NCBI GenBank assembly: GCA_001972305.1
Contig: BDDD01005216.1
Coordinates: 68,188 to 132,187, forward strand
DNA length: 64,000 nt
Origin: Cephalotus follicularis
Taxonomy: Eukaryota > Streptophyta > Magnoliopsida > Oxalidales > Cephalotaceae
Reading direction: 5' to 3'
The notes beneath the pieces are model-generated. The model ran no database searches. It was not told the origin of the DNA and saw nothing but the letters and a program-made list of their open reading frames with translations. The position numbers and the translations under genes are program-made. The number at the start of each line of letters is the position of its first letter. Positions within the stretch are counted from its first letter, which is position 1. Positions 45,986-59,095 of the stretch are shown in pieces.

Positions 45986-48900
45986 TGTGACACCCCATGT
46001 CACTTTTATATGGTTAACGTCTAAGGACAGGAGCATATCATTGTTATTATCATTTTCATTTATGTTATTGCTATTATTATGTTATAATAATAATATTTCA
46101 AAAAAACAAATCAGAGTACTCGTGAGGCGCCTAGAAGGCTCTAGGCGCCAATTGAAATAAAACAAGAGTAACGTATGAAGACAGAACATAGAGACAGAGA
46201 GGAAACAGGAGTGAGAAAGAGGCAGAGACCGGGAGAGAGACGTCGGTGAGGCGCCGGAGGCCGGGGAAGACGGCGGACGACGTGACCACTGCCAGGTATT
46301 CTCCTTCTCCTCCTTTCTTCTTCTTTCCTTCTTTTCTCCCCACGCCTGATGGCCACTGTCGGTGCGCGTTCACCGCCGTTGCCATCGCGGTTTGGGCCGG
46401 TCTTGGTTTACAAGACCAGCTCTACCCATCTTGACGGCCGTTGAAGCGTTATTCGGCCGGAATCGACTGGATTTTTGCCTTTTGAGTCAAGCCGACGTTT
46501 TGACTCATTGTCACCTGGGACGCCATGCCTTACGCCGATTCCCGACGAGTCTCGGTCACCAACGTGTAGACCGGACCTTGTGGAGGCCAGTGGTGGTGAG
46601 ACCAGTGCAATGGCGACTCGGCCAGAGTTCTGGCGCGGCGACAGCCGCCGAGTCTGACCGAGTTTCGGGCGGAGATGTGTAGGCTTGGTTGTTTTGTGAC
46701 TTATTTGTGAAGTGACCATAATTGTTGGATGACCGACGAGTTGACTCAGTGAGTCAAACTCACTGCCGGCAGTGGCTGCCCATTCCCGGGTGAGTCACAG
46801 TGAGATTCGATCAATAATGTGTTGAACGGCAGTTTAGGGGGTTGGTTTTAGTGTTGATGGAACCCTAACAGGTTGACCAGAATCTGGTCAGAGTTCCGAT
46901 TACGACAGATCATGTTTCTTGTATGTATGTCGTAACAATACGTGTTATGTCTATGCAGCGTGAAGGATGGTGGAGTTCCAATTGATGATGACCCACAGTT
47001 TTTCTGGCGAACCCAGTTTCTGGTAAGTCACAATTCACCTTCTTTTTCCTGTTCAAATATGGTTTAATAAGTTTACCATTGTGATGGAGTAATTACACGA
47101 TAGTAGATATTTATGGCTGTATTGGAACGGGTTATAAGCTAATGCTAATGAATTGTGAGTAGCATGAATGATGGAAGTAAGATATGTATTAATAAGTTTG
47201 TAATAACTAATGTGTTGGGAATTAGGAGTGAAAATGAGTTAGTGGAACTAAACAGCTCTTATATGTGCGTGCAAGTGGTGTAGTGATAGTAATAGTGGAT
47301 GCCTTGAAATGAGTAAAAAGTGTCTATAAGTAAATTTTTAAATGTATCTAAGAGGGGTAATTATGTGATAATTTGGGTGATGGAATGAATTATAAGTTAT
47401 AAGTGTTAAGATTAGCAGAGGATCAGGTACAGTTGGCTCCTTAATGCATATAACGGCTCATACGTGCATTTCTCGCATATCATTTGTATAAGCATAAGAG
47501 TCGCAATGAATGAGACATTATGCGATGGCATTGTAGATGGAGATCCGATAGTTGATTCAAAGCTTAAAGGGGTTAGTCCGTGGTTGTAATTGGCACTAAT
47601 GTTGTGAGTAGAACATCTCCACCCTTTACCTTATTTGTTATTTCTATTCTTGATGATGTGACTCTATGGTGATTTCTCAAATGTCAAATGTTGTTGATAG
47701 CCTTTACTATTGGATTGAATCATGTGACATGACTTGTTTCTTGATATTTTGATCATTGATTGTGCTTTTTAATTGTATATTTGTTGATAGACCTTATTGT
47801 TGACTCCACCATGTGAATTGTTATATGAAGATTTCATTGTTGGTTATTCGGGAACATTTTGTGTATTCTCGTTTGAACTTCTATATTGATATGTGATCCT
47901 TGTTATCGTATATTCATTACGCCTCGTGATGTCGTATCCGTATTGGCTCCTGTGGGCATATATTGTTTCAGTTGCTGTTGTTATATCTGTTTAACTTCTA
48001 CGAGGATCTATTTCGTTCTATTACTACTGTTATATTCATTCTAGCTCCATATCGTCATGTTTGAGTTTTGTTGTTGGATATGTGCTCTTTTGTGGTTCCA
48101 TCATGAGATGGCTATTGAGGGACAAATTTATTGAGTTTGATTGGTTTCCGCATTCTTATACTTGAGCTCTGTTGTTGATGCCGTTGAGCAATTCTTTAAT
48201 TGAGAGTCATGTTGTTTTCATATGTGCCCGATTTCTTGTGATACGTGATCTTGGTTGGGATTTGTATCCCGGTTGTCTTCTGTTAACGTATTCATGATTT
48301 GATGTGATTTCGAGCGGTTATATGCTCGATGGTCTGGGTGACTTGGTCACCTTCTCACACTTGTGACATTGCGACTTGTTATATGATTATACTATGTTAT
48401 ATTCTGATACTGGGTACCGGGATTATGGATATGTATTACCGGTCCAAGGAGTGGTATATGTTCGACGCTCAACTCTACTTAGCAGGCCCAGTGGTCTATG
48501 ATGGGGTGTTATGTGGAAACTGCCCCCGGGTTCCATACCTGGATCTGCGGCATACTATTGTCTATGATGGTATGTTGAGTGTGAGTGCAGCAGAGCTGCT
48601 CCATTACCCTCCTATTGGACTTTGTTTGGGTGTTGATATATATTGCACGCGGGTCCCTCGGATGAGGTTGAGTGTGCGTGCGGGTTTTCTCGGCGAGGGC
48701 TATCGTCCTTGCGGTATATGCCGACCCCTCGTGCGAGGTTTGGATGTTATGCTTACCCTAGGCACTCTGCACCGGTGTATGAAGGATGATGTACACACCC
48801 TGTAGCCTATTGACCTGATATTATTGCTGTAGCGGTTATTATGTGACGCCATGTGATTTGGCAGGGATATGATATGACGCCATGTGATTTGGCGGGGTTA

Positions 48901-49544
48901 TGAGACAGTGACATGATAGGTACCAGCATCCTCTTATATGTTTATGATTCTTTGGGCACATATTACATTTTGATATGGATACTGTCATTTGAGTTATGAT
49001 CATATCATTAAGATTTGATATCCCGATTGCTAGTTTGTTGCTGTAGATGTTTGACCACGGAGGCAGGGCATGCTACCAAGATTTCAACACATGCATAGCT
49101 TCACTACATCAGCACTTTACTTATGCATTATATATGTTTTTAAATATATGTTTTTCCTTATGGTTTGGTTTTAAAAAGGCAGAGCCCAATATAATTATGA
49201 TTCATGCTTGCTGATATGGTTGAGCCAGAGCCCAACCCATACATGTTTATTACTTTAAACTCTTGATTCCTCCTTCGGGAGTGTGTTTTGCTGAGGGCTG
49301 AATCCGTTTATAAAATGTGTTTTTCTTTACAGGGGGCATAGTCCGATAAACGGATACTACATGCCCGATATTCGTAAAATTTTAAGAGTTAGAAAAATTT
49401 TCAAGTTTTTGGAAAAATATTAACTTGTGGTTTGAAGAAATTGTTTTAAAGAAATTTCAGGTTTTAAGATATCACGTGGTGGTTTCCGAAAGGAGGCTTG
49501 CCACGTGATTGCCGCATCCGTCTCGGTAGGAAACGGGTGTGACA
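45986..49544 (+). repeat. LTR 2 of E
   Basis: 3,559 bases with the same termini and the same order of modules as LTR 1, but about 700 bases shorter. In one 145-base sample I count about 13 differences from LTR 1; other stretches look closer. It holds the second copies of the palindromes (46741-46757 and 48337-48351). Confidence 0.9.
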
Positions 49545-49687
49545 TTTTGGTATCAGAGCGTTTGGTTTTAGATTCTCTAGACTTCTAAAGTAAAATGTTT
49601 GTCAAAAGTGGTTTTAGGTTTTACAAACTATTGCATATCATGCATTGCATCAGAGTCATGTGTTCGGTAGCATGCCCCGTGGTCATT
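49545..49687 (+). mobile_element. Second, partial start of the E body
   Basis: The primer site TGGTATCAGAGC at 49548-49559 and the next ~130 bases match 43079-43220 closely, then H LTR sequence follows. Confidence 0.9.
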
Positions 49688-52382
49688 GGACGACATCACT
49701 TAACAAAAGACTAAGCCTGCGCCCCATCCTAAGACACGCCTTCCCTGGACGAACCATCCTCGAGCATGTCCTCATTGGACGACATCACTTAACAAAAGAC
49801 TAAGCCTGGGATCAACAAAAGGGCCCGGGGACAAACGCCAAGCATATGGGACAACTACCCGAGGTCCCCCAAATGCTCAAACTACACTAAGGAGATAGAA
49901 TCTCACCCCAGCCAGGTACCTAGGGGATCCACTAGGGCTCACCGACCAAAACGTCTCCAGGGACCGAGCTGGTCCGAGGTCGGGAGGACGGGCAAAACTA
50001 AAGAGAACTGCTTACCTCCACTTAACGCCTACAGCATGCCCGGGGACAACACCTGGGGACGCCACCAGACTTCAGCTTAGGGTTAACCAACCCGAGCTAC
50101 GAAGTCAACCTAAGGTTTCACCAACCAACCAGAGCCACCCTTCCCCGGCATCTCTGCAAAGGTACCACAAACGAAAGGGCCTGGGGAGAAATATTGAAGT
50201 TTCACCAAGGCCAGGGCTGGGGAGACCTGCTCCTCAGCCCAAGGTCAAACAACCCCTGAACTTCTACGTCGTCCCTGCACACCCAAACACTTAGCCAAAA
50301 ATAGCGCCAGGGCTGGGGAAACAGCACAAACAATAAAGTATAAATAACAGGAAAAGAAAAGAATCATATACACGGTCCCGGGCAAACTGCCGAGGACGCC
50401 CAACATCCAAGAGTTTTACACGTGTTTGTAAGAAGGTTTTACAAGACATAGATATTAACAAAACTATACAACAAAACCCCCAAGAATTTCCCCAAATGCA
50501 TGAAGGTGTCGTGGCCTAGGAGCCATCCTAAGGTGTTGCGTCCGGCGTCTTCCTCTCTCAACAAGGTGTCCTTAGTTGATCTCAAGAACACTGCTGCCCT
50601 ATGCCCTCTGCACACAAATTAGAGAGGGGATTAGTCCAACTGACTAGTGAGTAAGATCAAGGAATATCCTGGGCACACAAAACTGAGAGGGGATTAGTCC
50701 AACTGACTAGTGAGTAAGATCAAGGAATATCCTGGGCGACCAACTTCCACCAGGGTGCCAAGAGTCAAGGTGAACGTGCCCTACCCCAACTGGGCCGATA
50801 AAAACCCATAACCACTGCTCAACAAAACAACGCAGGGGTGAAAATATACAAGGACATCAATGAAGAAAAAGAAAGCCCAAGGAGACGTCAGAGCTACCAA
50901 CTCAATGACTGACCTCAATGAAAGAAGATAAACAACAGTTTATATATCAGAACATGCCAAGGATCCAAGGATCAACAAAAGATCAACTCTAAGGATCAGC
51001 AATTCTCATGGGGACTACTGGTACTGTATCAATCACAAGCACATTCCACACACCCACATGCTCAATCGACTCACACACTTCCATAGCCGAAACCACCTCG
51101 GCAGCATAAATAACAACTCCATTGACGTTCTATCAACGTGGTCATGGGCTACAAGATTGAACACATCCGTCATATACTCATATAGATACCCACTTCCAAA
51201 GCACCGTATGAACATCGGTAGAAGGGCTACGCAAGCTCTCCTCCCCCAGCAAATCACACGTCGGCCCACCTCACTACATGAACCTTGAACGAGGGGCTAT
51301 GCAAGCCCACCCCCATCGGCAATCAAGAGCTCAGCACTACACTAGGTGAACCTCGATCGAGAAGCTACCTCATCGGCAATCACATAGTGTTAATATCGTC
51401 CAAGGGGCCCGCGAATCACCGCTCAGCTCCACCCTTGATGAGATAACAGAGGAGAACCTCGGCTCAGAGGTAAGTGTATCACCACTTAGACCATCTCGTG
51501 CCGACAATCTCATACATAACCAAGTAACCATCATCCAGTAGCCAGTACCCAAGGACAGCAACACATGATATCAAATAAAGCATGAATACTTAAACAGGAA
51601 GGGGAAACAACAAGTTCAACCCAGGCGTTGAGCCTTCAGCTCGAAAACAAAGTATTCACATGCAATAACAACAAGATGACAGGAGAAGAAATCGTAGTAA
51701 AAGATAATACCATGGAAGGTCATAATAACAATAAACTCTCAGTTATAAATTGATAGAAAAAAGAACATCCTACTCACTAATATCAACAGCTTTCTCAGCT
51801 AGCTTCCCTGTTGCGCGGGCTCCGTGCCTAGATCCTCCTCTGCAAGACCAAGACACAACAACGCTTAGCTACCATGAACAACATCTCTGAAGCTATGCAA
51901 GAACCACAAACAACCATGACAACCAAGGCGAAGCTCTTCCTCGGCCTAAAAGGTCGTGCCTGCACCAACCATGCGACGCACCAAAATGTACCGAGGAGGA
52001 CACTCACCTGCTAGACCTGTAGCGGGTGAAAGAAAGTTCCAACCTCAAACAGCGCTCAAAGCTGAAGAAGAAAGATGAAGAAGAAAGATGAAAGATGAAG
52101 CTCACTCTCCCAAATGCTTCTTCAAACGTGAAAGATGGATAAGATGTCTGCCAAAACCGACAGCCAAACTTCTTAAGCAAGCTTTGCACATATCCCAACA
52201 CCAACTAAACCTCTCTTATAACTTAACCAGATCATATAGCATTGGGTCTCCGCCAAGCCCAAACACAAGCAAAACTTAGCCAAGAAGGAGAAGTCCAAAC
52301 CAACACAGCCAAGGAGAAAAGAAAAAAAAAGTTTCCCCAAGACCAAACATCAATTAACCCAAAATTAATATGGGGCGTTACA
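49688..52382 (-). repeat. 3' LTR of H, inner part
   Basis: It matches 61340-63800 of the other H LTR and ends GGGGCGTTACA at 52382. It has an extra 89-base tandem copy beside E (units from 49684 and 49773) and an extra ~62-base copy near 50620-50725. It carries a variant of the shared leader block (GGGGATTAGTCCAACTGACT, minus strand) and a purine-rich stretch near 52060-52110. There is no gene inside. Confidence 0.85.
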
Positions 52383-52400
52383 TCCTCTCCCCCTTAAGGA
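52383..52400 (-). other. Polypurine tract of H
   Basis: The minus strand shows TTAAGGGGGAGAGGA directly against the LTR start TGTAACGCCCC. Confidence 0.85.
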
Positions 52401-52439
52401 AATTTTGCTCAAAATTCCAGCTCTGGTCCAGGGAACAAG

Positions 52440-55400
52440 TCAGGGTAACGTTCCCTCATCTAGTCTTTACGTTCCTAGGTAGCCTCTTCTGCTACATGGT
52501 TTCTCCATAATATCTTCACCAAAGGAATGGTCTTGTTCCTCAAAACCTGTTCTTGGTGGTCTAAGATCTGCTCTGGGGCTTCCTCATAAGCCAACACTGG
52601 TAAAACCTCTTCGGCCAACACCACTGGTTCAGTCAACACATGGGAAGGATCAGCAAAGTATTTCCTAAGCACAAATACATGGAACACGCCGTCTACCCTG
52701 GCCATCCCCTCAAGCAATGCCAGACGATAAGCCACTGGTCCGATCCTTTGCACAACCTCAAAGGGTCCTATATACCTTGGGCTAAGCTTCCCACGTTTGC
52801 CAAAATGAACAATCCCTGTATATGGTGATACCTTGAGGAAAACCTTGTCACCTTCAGAGAATTGCAAGTCCTTATGGCGCTGGTCTGCGTAGCTCTTCTG
52901 CCTACTCTGGGCTGCCCGCAGACTATCTCGGATCATCTTCACCTTCTCTGTTGCGTCCCTGACCAACTCTAGTTACAGCAATTGGCATTTTCCCACCTCG
53001 TTCCAACACAAATGAGTTCGACAACGTCTACCGTATAATGCCTCATAAGGAGCCATACCAATGCTTGCTTTGTAGCTGTTGTTGTAGGCAAACTCGATCA
53101 AAGTCAAATGGTCATCCCAACTTCCTCGAAAATCCATGACAGAGGCACTCAGCATGTCCTCAAGAATTTGGATAGCCCGCTCAGACTGCCCATCAGTCTG
53201 AGGATGGTACGCCGTACTAAGTTGCAACTCCGTACCCAATGTCCTCTGCAAGCTCTGCCAGAATCTTCATGTGAACCTCAGGTCTCTATCCGAAACAATG
53301 CTGCTGGGGATCCCATGTAACCTGATCACACCATCCACATACAACTGAGCTAACTTGTCCAAACCGAAGTCCTTCCTTATAGGTATGAAGTGAGCAGACT
53401 TGGTCAAACGATCTACTATCACCCAGATAGCATCATGCTTGCTCCTCATCCGAGGAAAACCAGTGACAAAGTCCATCGATATGTTGTCCCATTTCCACAC
53501 TGGAATATGAAGTGGTTGAAGAAGACCTGAAGGCTTCTGTCACTCTACCTTCACCTGCTGGCATGTCAAGCACCTTGCCACAAACTTGGCGATCTCACGC
53601 TCCATGCCCCGCCACAAAAACGATTGTCTTAGGTCACAATACATCTTGGTACTTCTAGGATGCATTGACCAAGGAGAACGATGGGCTTCTTCTAGGATCT
53701 CTTTCTTGATCGTCTAGACATGTGGCACGCATATCCTTTCTCCAAACATCAGAGCACCGTCACCCCTGATGTGGAAGTCAATTCGAGAACCCTCTCTGAC
53801 TTGTTTCAACAACTTGGCCAACCGCCAGTCCTTCTCTTACAGTCCCCGGATTTGCTCTTCCCAAACAGACCTCACTTGCAGAGAAGCCAACACTGCTCCA
53901 CTGTCCCCGGCAGACAGCTCTGCCCTCAAAGACCTCAACTGTTCCATCATTGGCAAGTAAACCAACCGTACATGAGCCAAGGAAGCAGAGGACTTCCTGC
54001 TCAATGCATCAGCAACCACGATGGCCTTACCGGGATGATACTCGATGGTACAATCATAATCCTTGATGAGCTCGATCCATCTCCTCTGCCTCATGTTCAA
54101 AAGTGATTGAGAAGACAAATACTTCAAACTCTGGTGGTCGGTAAAGATCTGGAAGACCTCACCATACAAATAGTGACGCCATATCTTCAAAGCAAACACC
54201 ACCGCAGCTAACTCCAAGTCATGTGTAGGGTAATTGAGCTCATGAACCTTCAACTGCCGAGAAGCATAGGCAATAACCTTTCCTTCTTGCATCAACACAC
54301 AACCAAGACCATGCAAAGAAGCACCACTGTATACCACAAAACCAACCCTTGGAGAAGGAAGGGTCAACACCGGAGCTGACGTTAACCTATCCTTCAGCGT
54401 CTGGAAGCTCTTCTCATAGTCTTCTGACCAAACAAACTTCGCATCCTTCCTTGTTAACTTCAACAGAGGAGCTGCTATAGCCGAGAATCCTTCAACGAAT
54501 CTTCGGTAATAGCCAGCAAGTCCAAGGAAACTGCGCACTTCATGTATGCTCTTGGGTCTTTCCCAGGCCAACACAGCTTCAACCTTCCTCTGGTCCACTT
54601 CAACACCCTGGCCCGAGATCACATGGCCCAAAAACACAACACTGTCCAGCCAAAACTCACACTTACACTGAGGTTAGCATACAACTTATGGTTTCTCAAG
54701 GTTTGCAAAACGATCCTCAGGTGTTCCTCGTTCTCAGCCATACTCCGCGAGTATACCATCACGTCATTTATGAACACCACCACAAAAGTGTCCAAGAAGG
54801 GTTGGAACACACGATTCATCAAATCTATGAAAACAGCCGGTGCATTGGTTAAACCAAATGACATAACTGAGAACTCATAAAGACCATAACGAGATCTGAA
54901 GGCTGTCTTCGGAACATCCTGTTCCTTCACCTTCAACTGGTGATATCCGAACCAAAGATCTATCTTAGAGAACACACAAGCGTCTCACAACTGATCAAAC
55001 AAGTCATCTATCCTTGGCAAAGGATACTTGTTATGCACAGTGACCTTGTTGAGCTGTCTGTAGTCGATACACAAACGCATAGCTCCATCATTCTTCTTCA
55101 CAAACAGGACCGGAGCACCCCATGGAGAACTACTAGGTCGAATAAATCCTTTATTCAACAAGTCTTCCAACTGTACCTTAAGCTCTTTCAACTCTACAGG
55201 TTCCATGCGGTAAGGAGCAAGGGATATAGGAGCCGCACCAGGGATCAACTCAATCTGAAAGTATATATCCCCTACCTCTGGCTTAGTCATCCGAGTATCC
55301 ACCACGTGAGCTAAGAATCCTTGCGCACCTTTATCCAAAGCCTTACGTGCAACCATAGCCGAGATCAACTTCAGAGGTGCCGAGCACTGCTCGCAAACCA

Positions 55401-55522
55401 CCTCCATCTCTGACTCGTTGGGAAAGCAAAAAGAAACCACCTTGTGCGAACAATCGACCACTGCTCGGTGCCTTGCCAGCCAATCCATGCCCAGGATGGC
55501 ATCAAAGTCCTCATTCTTGAAG
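52440..55522 (-). pseudogene. pol remnant of H: end of protease, RT, RNase H, integrase, chromodomain-like tail
   Basis: From right to left: [13 protein letters not shown] (the conserved end of gypsy protease) near 55450; [27 protein letters not shown] (about 55050-55090); the FGYHQLK and [11 protein letters not shown] blocks with an FINDVMVYS box (about 54730-54960); RNase H with [23 protein letters not shown] and [13 protein letters not shown] (about 54010-54350); the integrase core MDFVTGFPRMRSKHDA and [10 protein letters not shown] (about 53180-53490); YIGPFEVVQRIG; and LRNKTIPLVKILWRNH with the EEAT tail near 52490. The length is near normal for Tekay/Del. It is broken, with several interruptions. 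Confidence 0.9.
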
Positions 55523-57029
55523 GGAATTGTAACGCCCCGAATTTCATAAATAATTATTATGAAATTGGTGCGTGTACGATCTTAATAAAATCGATAGAGG
55601 CCCGGAGTAATAAAAAGGCATTACGCATTTAAGTCATAATTGTGTTAGCCAAGACGGCTAATAAAGCCTATTTTTAATGCGCGACAATGAAGCCCAAATG
55701 TTTGTATTTTTATTGCGATTATTTTGGTGGCTATTCGGATAATTTATGTCACGATTCGCAGAAAAATAGGGACCCAGACCTTAGTATTTTGCCAGAAAAT
55801 ACTAAGGGAGAAGCAAAATGACAAAAGGAGAGGGGGAGAGACACGGGCGCATCATGCGCCCGTGCAAAAGAAAGAGAGCGGGCACACCAAGCGCCCGCAC
55901 CAGAGAGAGAGAGAGAGAGATTGGGAGAGAGTGCGGTAGAGAGATCGGGAGAGGACGCCGGAGCCAGCTACCGGACTGGGAGAGCACGCCGGTCAACCCA
56001 GGCACGCCAACGGACGGTAACTCCTCCTTCCCCCTTCTCTTTTCACTTCTTTTTCTTCTCCTCTGCCGCCACTGTTCGCGCCTCCTCCTGGAGTTTCCCG
56101 GCGCCGTTAGCGTCGTGGGTGGTGTGGGTTATGGTGTAGAAGGTCCGCTCTACCCATTTCCACCACCGGTGAGGCATGATTTGGCCGGAATCGGCCGGAA
56201 TGGCTTGACTGAGGCGACTCAGTGAGTCGACTCACTGTCGCCTGAGACGGCGCGTTTGGCACCGAGTCTTTCTGAGTTACAGGCAGTGACGTGTAGGACT
56301 GGTGAATGTGTGGCATTTTTGGGTGGTGATCGGACTTGTGGAGGTCCGGCGAGTTGACTCAGTGAGTGGTAACTCGCTGTCGGTTATGGCGCGGTGTTCG
56401 GCGCCGATTCCCAGGTGAGTCTTGACCGGTTTTGAGTAGACCGTTCAATGTGGAACCCGTTGATGGGTGTTTCACCGCCTGGTTGTGTTGGTCAGAATCC
56501 GACCGGCGTTTCGGTGATGGAAATGTTTTGTGTGTCGAGCATAACGGAAATGTGTTCTATGTGCAGTGTGCATGTGGCAATTGGATTTGGCATTGAGGAA
56601 TTATCGATTGGCGAGAACCGGGTTCGGTTCAACGGTTTGGGGAAGGTTCGGCAATCGAACCGACTGCTCGACTGTGCTGTTGCGGCTGTGATTCCTAACT
56701 TGGAATCAAAGGTAGGGGAAGCTATACATGCAAGTTTGAGTTCAATAATATTGTAATGCCATTGATGAAATGCATGGTTTGCAGATTGTGAATTGTCTGA
56801 CTGTGTTAGGGTTACTGTGAGTAGTTAACCTGTTATGCATATCGTGTCGTAGAATGATTGTGGACTGTGGATTATGGATTGTGTGACTGTGTTAGGGTGG
56901 CTATGAATAGTTAACCCGTCCTGTATATTGTGTTTTATAATGATTGTAGATCGGATTGCATGTGTTGTATGCTTGAACTCTATTAGTTTTGAGGAGTGTT
57001 GAAGGAACCGTGTTTTGGTTCACTTAACC

Positions 57030-57310
57030 GTCGACGCTTAGGAAAGAAGCGTCGACGCTATGGATTGTTATACGGAGAATGAGTCCTGATTCACGATAAA
57101 TGTCGACGCTTACAGGAAACGTCAACGCCATGATTCGTTGTGTGTGAGAATGGACAAGTGTGCCATTGACGCCTGAGGTTCCTACCTCAGAGCATCGACG
57201 CCAAAGGGATGAGATGTTGACGCGTAAAGTTTCTGGTTGGAAGCGTTGACACTAAGAGTTAAGCAGCGACGCTTAAGTGACTGGGTTGAACATTAACGCC
57301 TATATGGTGC
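57030..57310. repeat. GCGTCGACGCT palindrome array in LTR G
   Basis: About ten CGTCGACGCT-like words occur, including decayed forms such as GTTGACGC and ATTAACGCC, spaced 15-40 bases apart. Confidence 0.85.
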
Positions 57311-57652
57311 ATGTTGACGCGAATAAAGCCCGTTTGCATTGTTGAGCATATGTTTGCACTGCATACAATTGTTGATTGAGCTATCACCTGTTTTCTAAAA
57401 TGTTCTTCATTTTAGAAACGTATAAATGGTTTATTAAATCATTGTTATATGGAAATGTATGTTTTCCAAAAGGATTGTGAAAGTGGTTTTAAGGGATTGA
57501 GAAACTTGTGACGACTGTTAAGCCCTGTTGGGTTAGTAGCCAAGACTGTGCACCGTTTTAAAAGGACCGATGTACATTTGGAAATGTATTGTTTACGAGT
57601 CTTATATTTGTTAATAATTACTTGTAATGGATTGATTGATTGTGTTTGGCTG

Positions 57653-58173
57653 CTAAGCTCTGTTGAGTAAGTAGTCAGGAACTCCACTACTAAGCTCTGT
57701 TGAGTAAGTAGCCGGAGATTCCATATATGGTAGCTACTAAGCTCTGTTGAGTAAGTAGCTAGGGTTTCCCATGCAATGGTTACTAAGCTCTGTTGAGTAA
57801 GTTTCCAGGGACTCCCTTTTGGGTTACTAAGCTCTGTTGAGTAAGTAGCCAGGAACTCCACTACTAAGCTCTGTTGAGTAAGTAGCCGGAGATTCCATAT
57901 ATGGTAGCTACTAATCTCTGTTGAGTAAGTAGCTAGGGTTTCCTATGCAATGGTTACTAAGCTCTATTGAGTAAGATGCCAGGGACTCCCTTTTGGGTTA
58001 CTAAGCTCTATTGAGTAAGTAGCCAGGAACTCCACTGCTAAGCTCTGTTGAGTAAGTAGCCAGAGATTCCATATACGGAAGCTACTAAGATCTGTTGAGT
58101 AAGTAGCTTGGGTTTCCCATACAATGGTTACTAAGCTCTGTTGAGTAAGTAGCCAGGGACTCCCTTTTGGTTA
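57653..58173. repeat. 174-base higher-order tandem repeat in LTR G
   Basis: Four related monomers (about 37, 47, 46 and 44 bases, each opening with CTAAGCTCTGTTGAGTAAGT or a close variant) form a 174-base unit. Unit starts are 57653, 57827 and 58001, and the third unit ends at 58173. Looser monomers follow to about 58390. Confidence 0.95.
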
Positions 58174-59095
58174 CTAAGCACTATTGTGTAAGTAACCGGT
58201 TGCTAAGCACTGTTGTGTAAGCAACTTGAATTGGATTGTTTGTCCGATGTGACATGATTGATGTATTGTTTGTCCGATGTGACTGATTGACTATTGTGGC
58301 GGTTACTAAACGCAGAGCGGAAGTAGCCGGGTTGCTAAACATAGAGTGGAAGTGACCGGGTGCTCAACACAGAGTGGAAGCATCCCCGCATAGAGTGTTG
58401 TCCGTGGTGACATGATTGATTGACCGTATTGGTTTGTTTGTCCGCTGTGACATGTATTACTGGATTGTTGGCCCGTTGAGGCATAACTGATGGTTTGTTC
58501 GGTCCTTTGAGGACATGATTGAGACTGGTCCGCTGAGGACATGACCGTGATTGTGTTGGTGTAGCCCTAACGGGTTGCACATGTACTGTGAATATGTATA
58601 TATAGATACATATATGTATATACTTGTTATATATACCGTACTGCATCACTATGCATTCATACATGACATGCATTATCATTGAAACCGAAATGTATTTATA
58701 CTTAGCCGAGTGAGGACAAAGGCTAACCCCCTACAATTTCAGATTGATTTCAGGTTGATGCAACGGATTGTTACCGTTGAGCTCCGTGGAGCGAATGGAG
58801 TTTTATGTTGTTTTTACTTTTGAGAAACGTTAATGGATCATTGTAATAAATGAATCGATGTATTGATGTATATTGTTCATGCTCCGTTTGTGGGCAGTTA
58901 ACTTTGATGATGTTATTGTTGTAACATGTAGTATGGGATGCATGTTACGTTATAATTCGGCTTATATTTAATTGCTTCCGCAAGTTGTTAATGGATATGG
59001 AAAGTTTTAAATTTATGGTAAATTGCATAAGCCGGATTTATATGTTGATTGCCACCACTTTTATTGTTGTTTGTAAAATGGGGTGTGACAGGAAT

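Larger units (their letters stand above)
38820..49687 (+). mobile_element. Element E: gypsy-type LTR-body-LTR-body tandem
   Basis: Two LTRs (38820-43078 and 45986-49544) flank a 2.9 kb body. After the second LTR the primer site and about 140 bases of body start again (49545-49687) before H LTR sequence resumes. The body has no readable gag or RT. It keeps only faint integrase-like scraps, a 5S rRNA-derived stretch and a polypurine tract, so E looks like a non-autonomous derivative. A single insertion cannot give the extra body start; unequal recombination between copies can. Broken throughout. Confidence 0.8.
55528..59090 (+). repeat. Solo LTR G
   Basis: TGTAACGCCCCG to GGGGTGTGACA, 3,563 bases, with GGAAT at 55523-55527 and 59091-59095. 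It sits inside the H protease region. Features: an AT-rich palindrome at its start (55540-55566), GGGCGC-type hairpins (about 55844-55905), a pyrimidine-rich tract, TGAGTCA/GTGAGT cluster (56210-56415), an exon-like segment ending AAAG|GTAGGGG (56711/56712), a GCGTCGACGCT array (57030-57310), a higher-order tandem repeat (57653-58173) and the shared CTTAGCCGAGTGAGGAC block at 58701. There is no gene inside. Confidence 0.95.
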
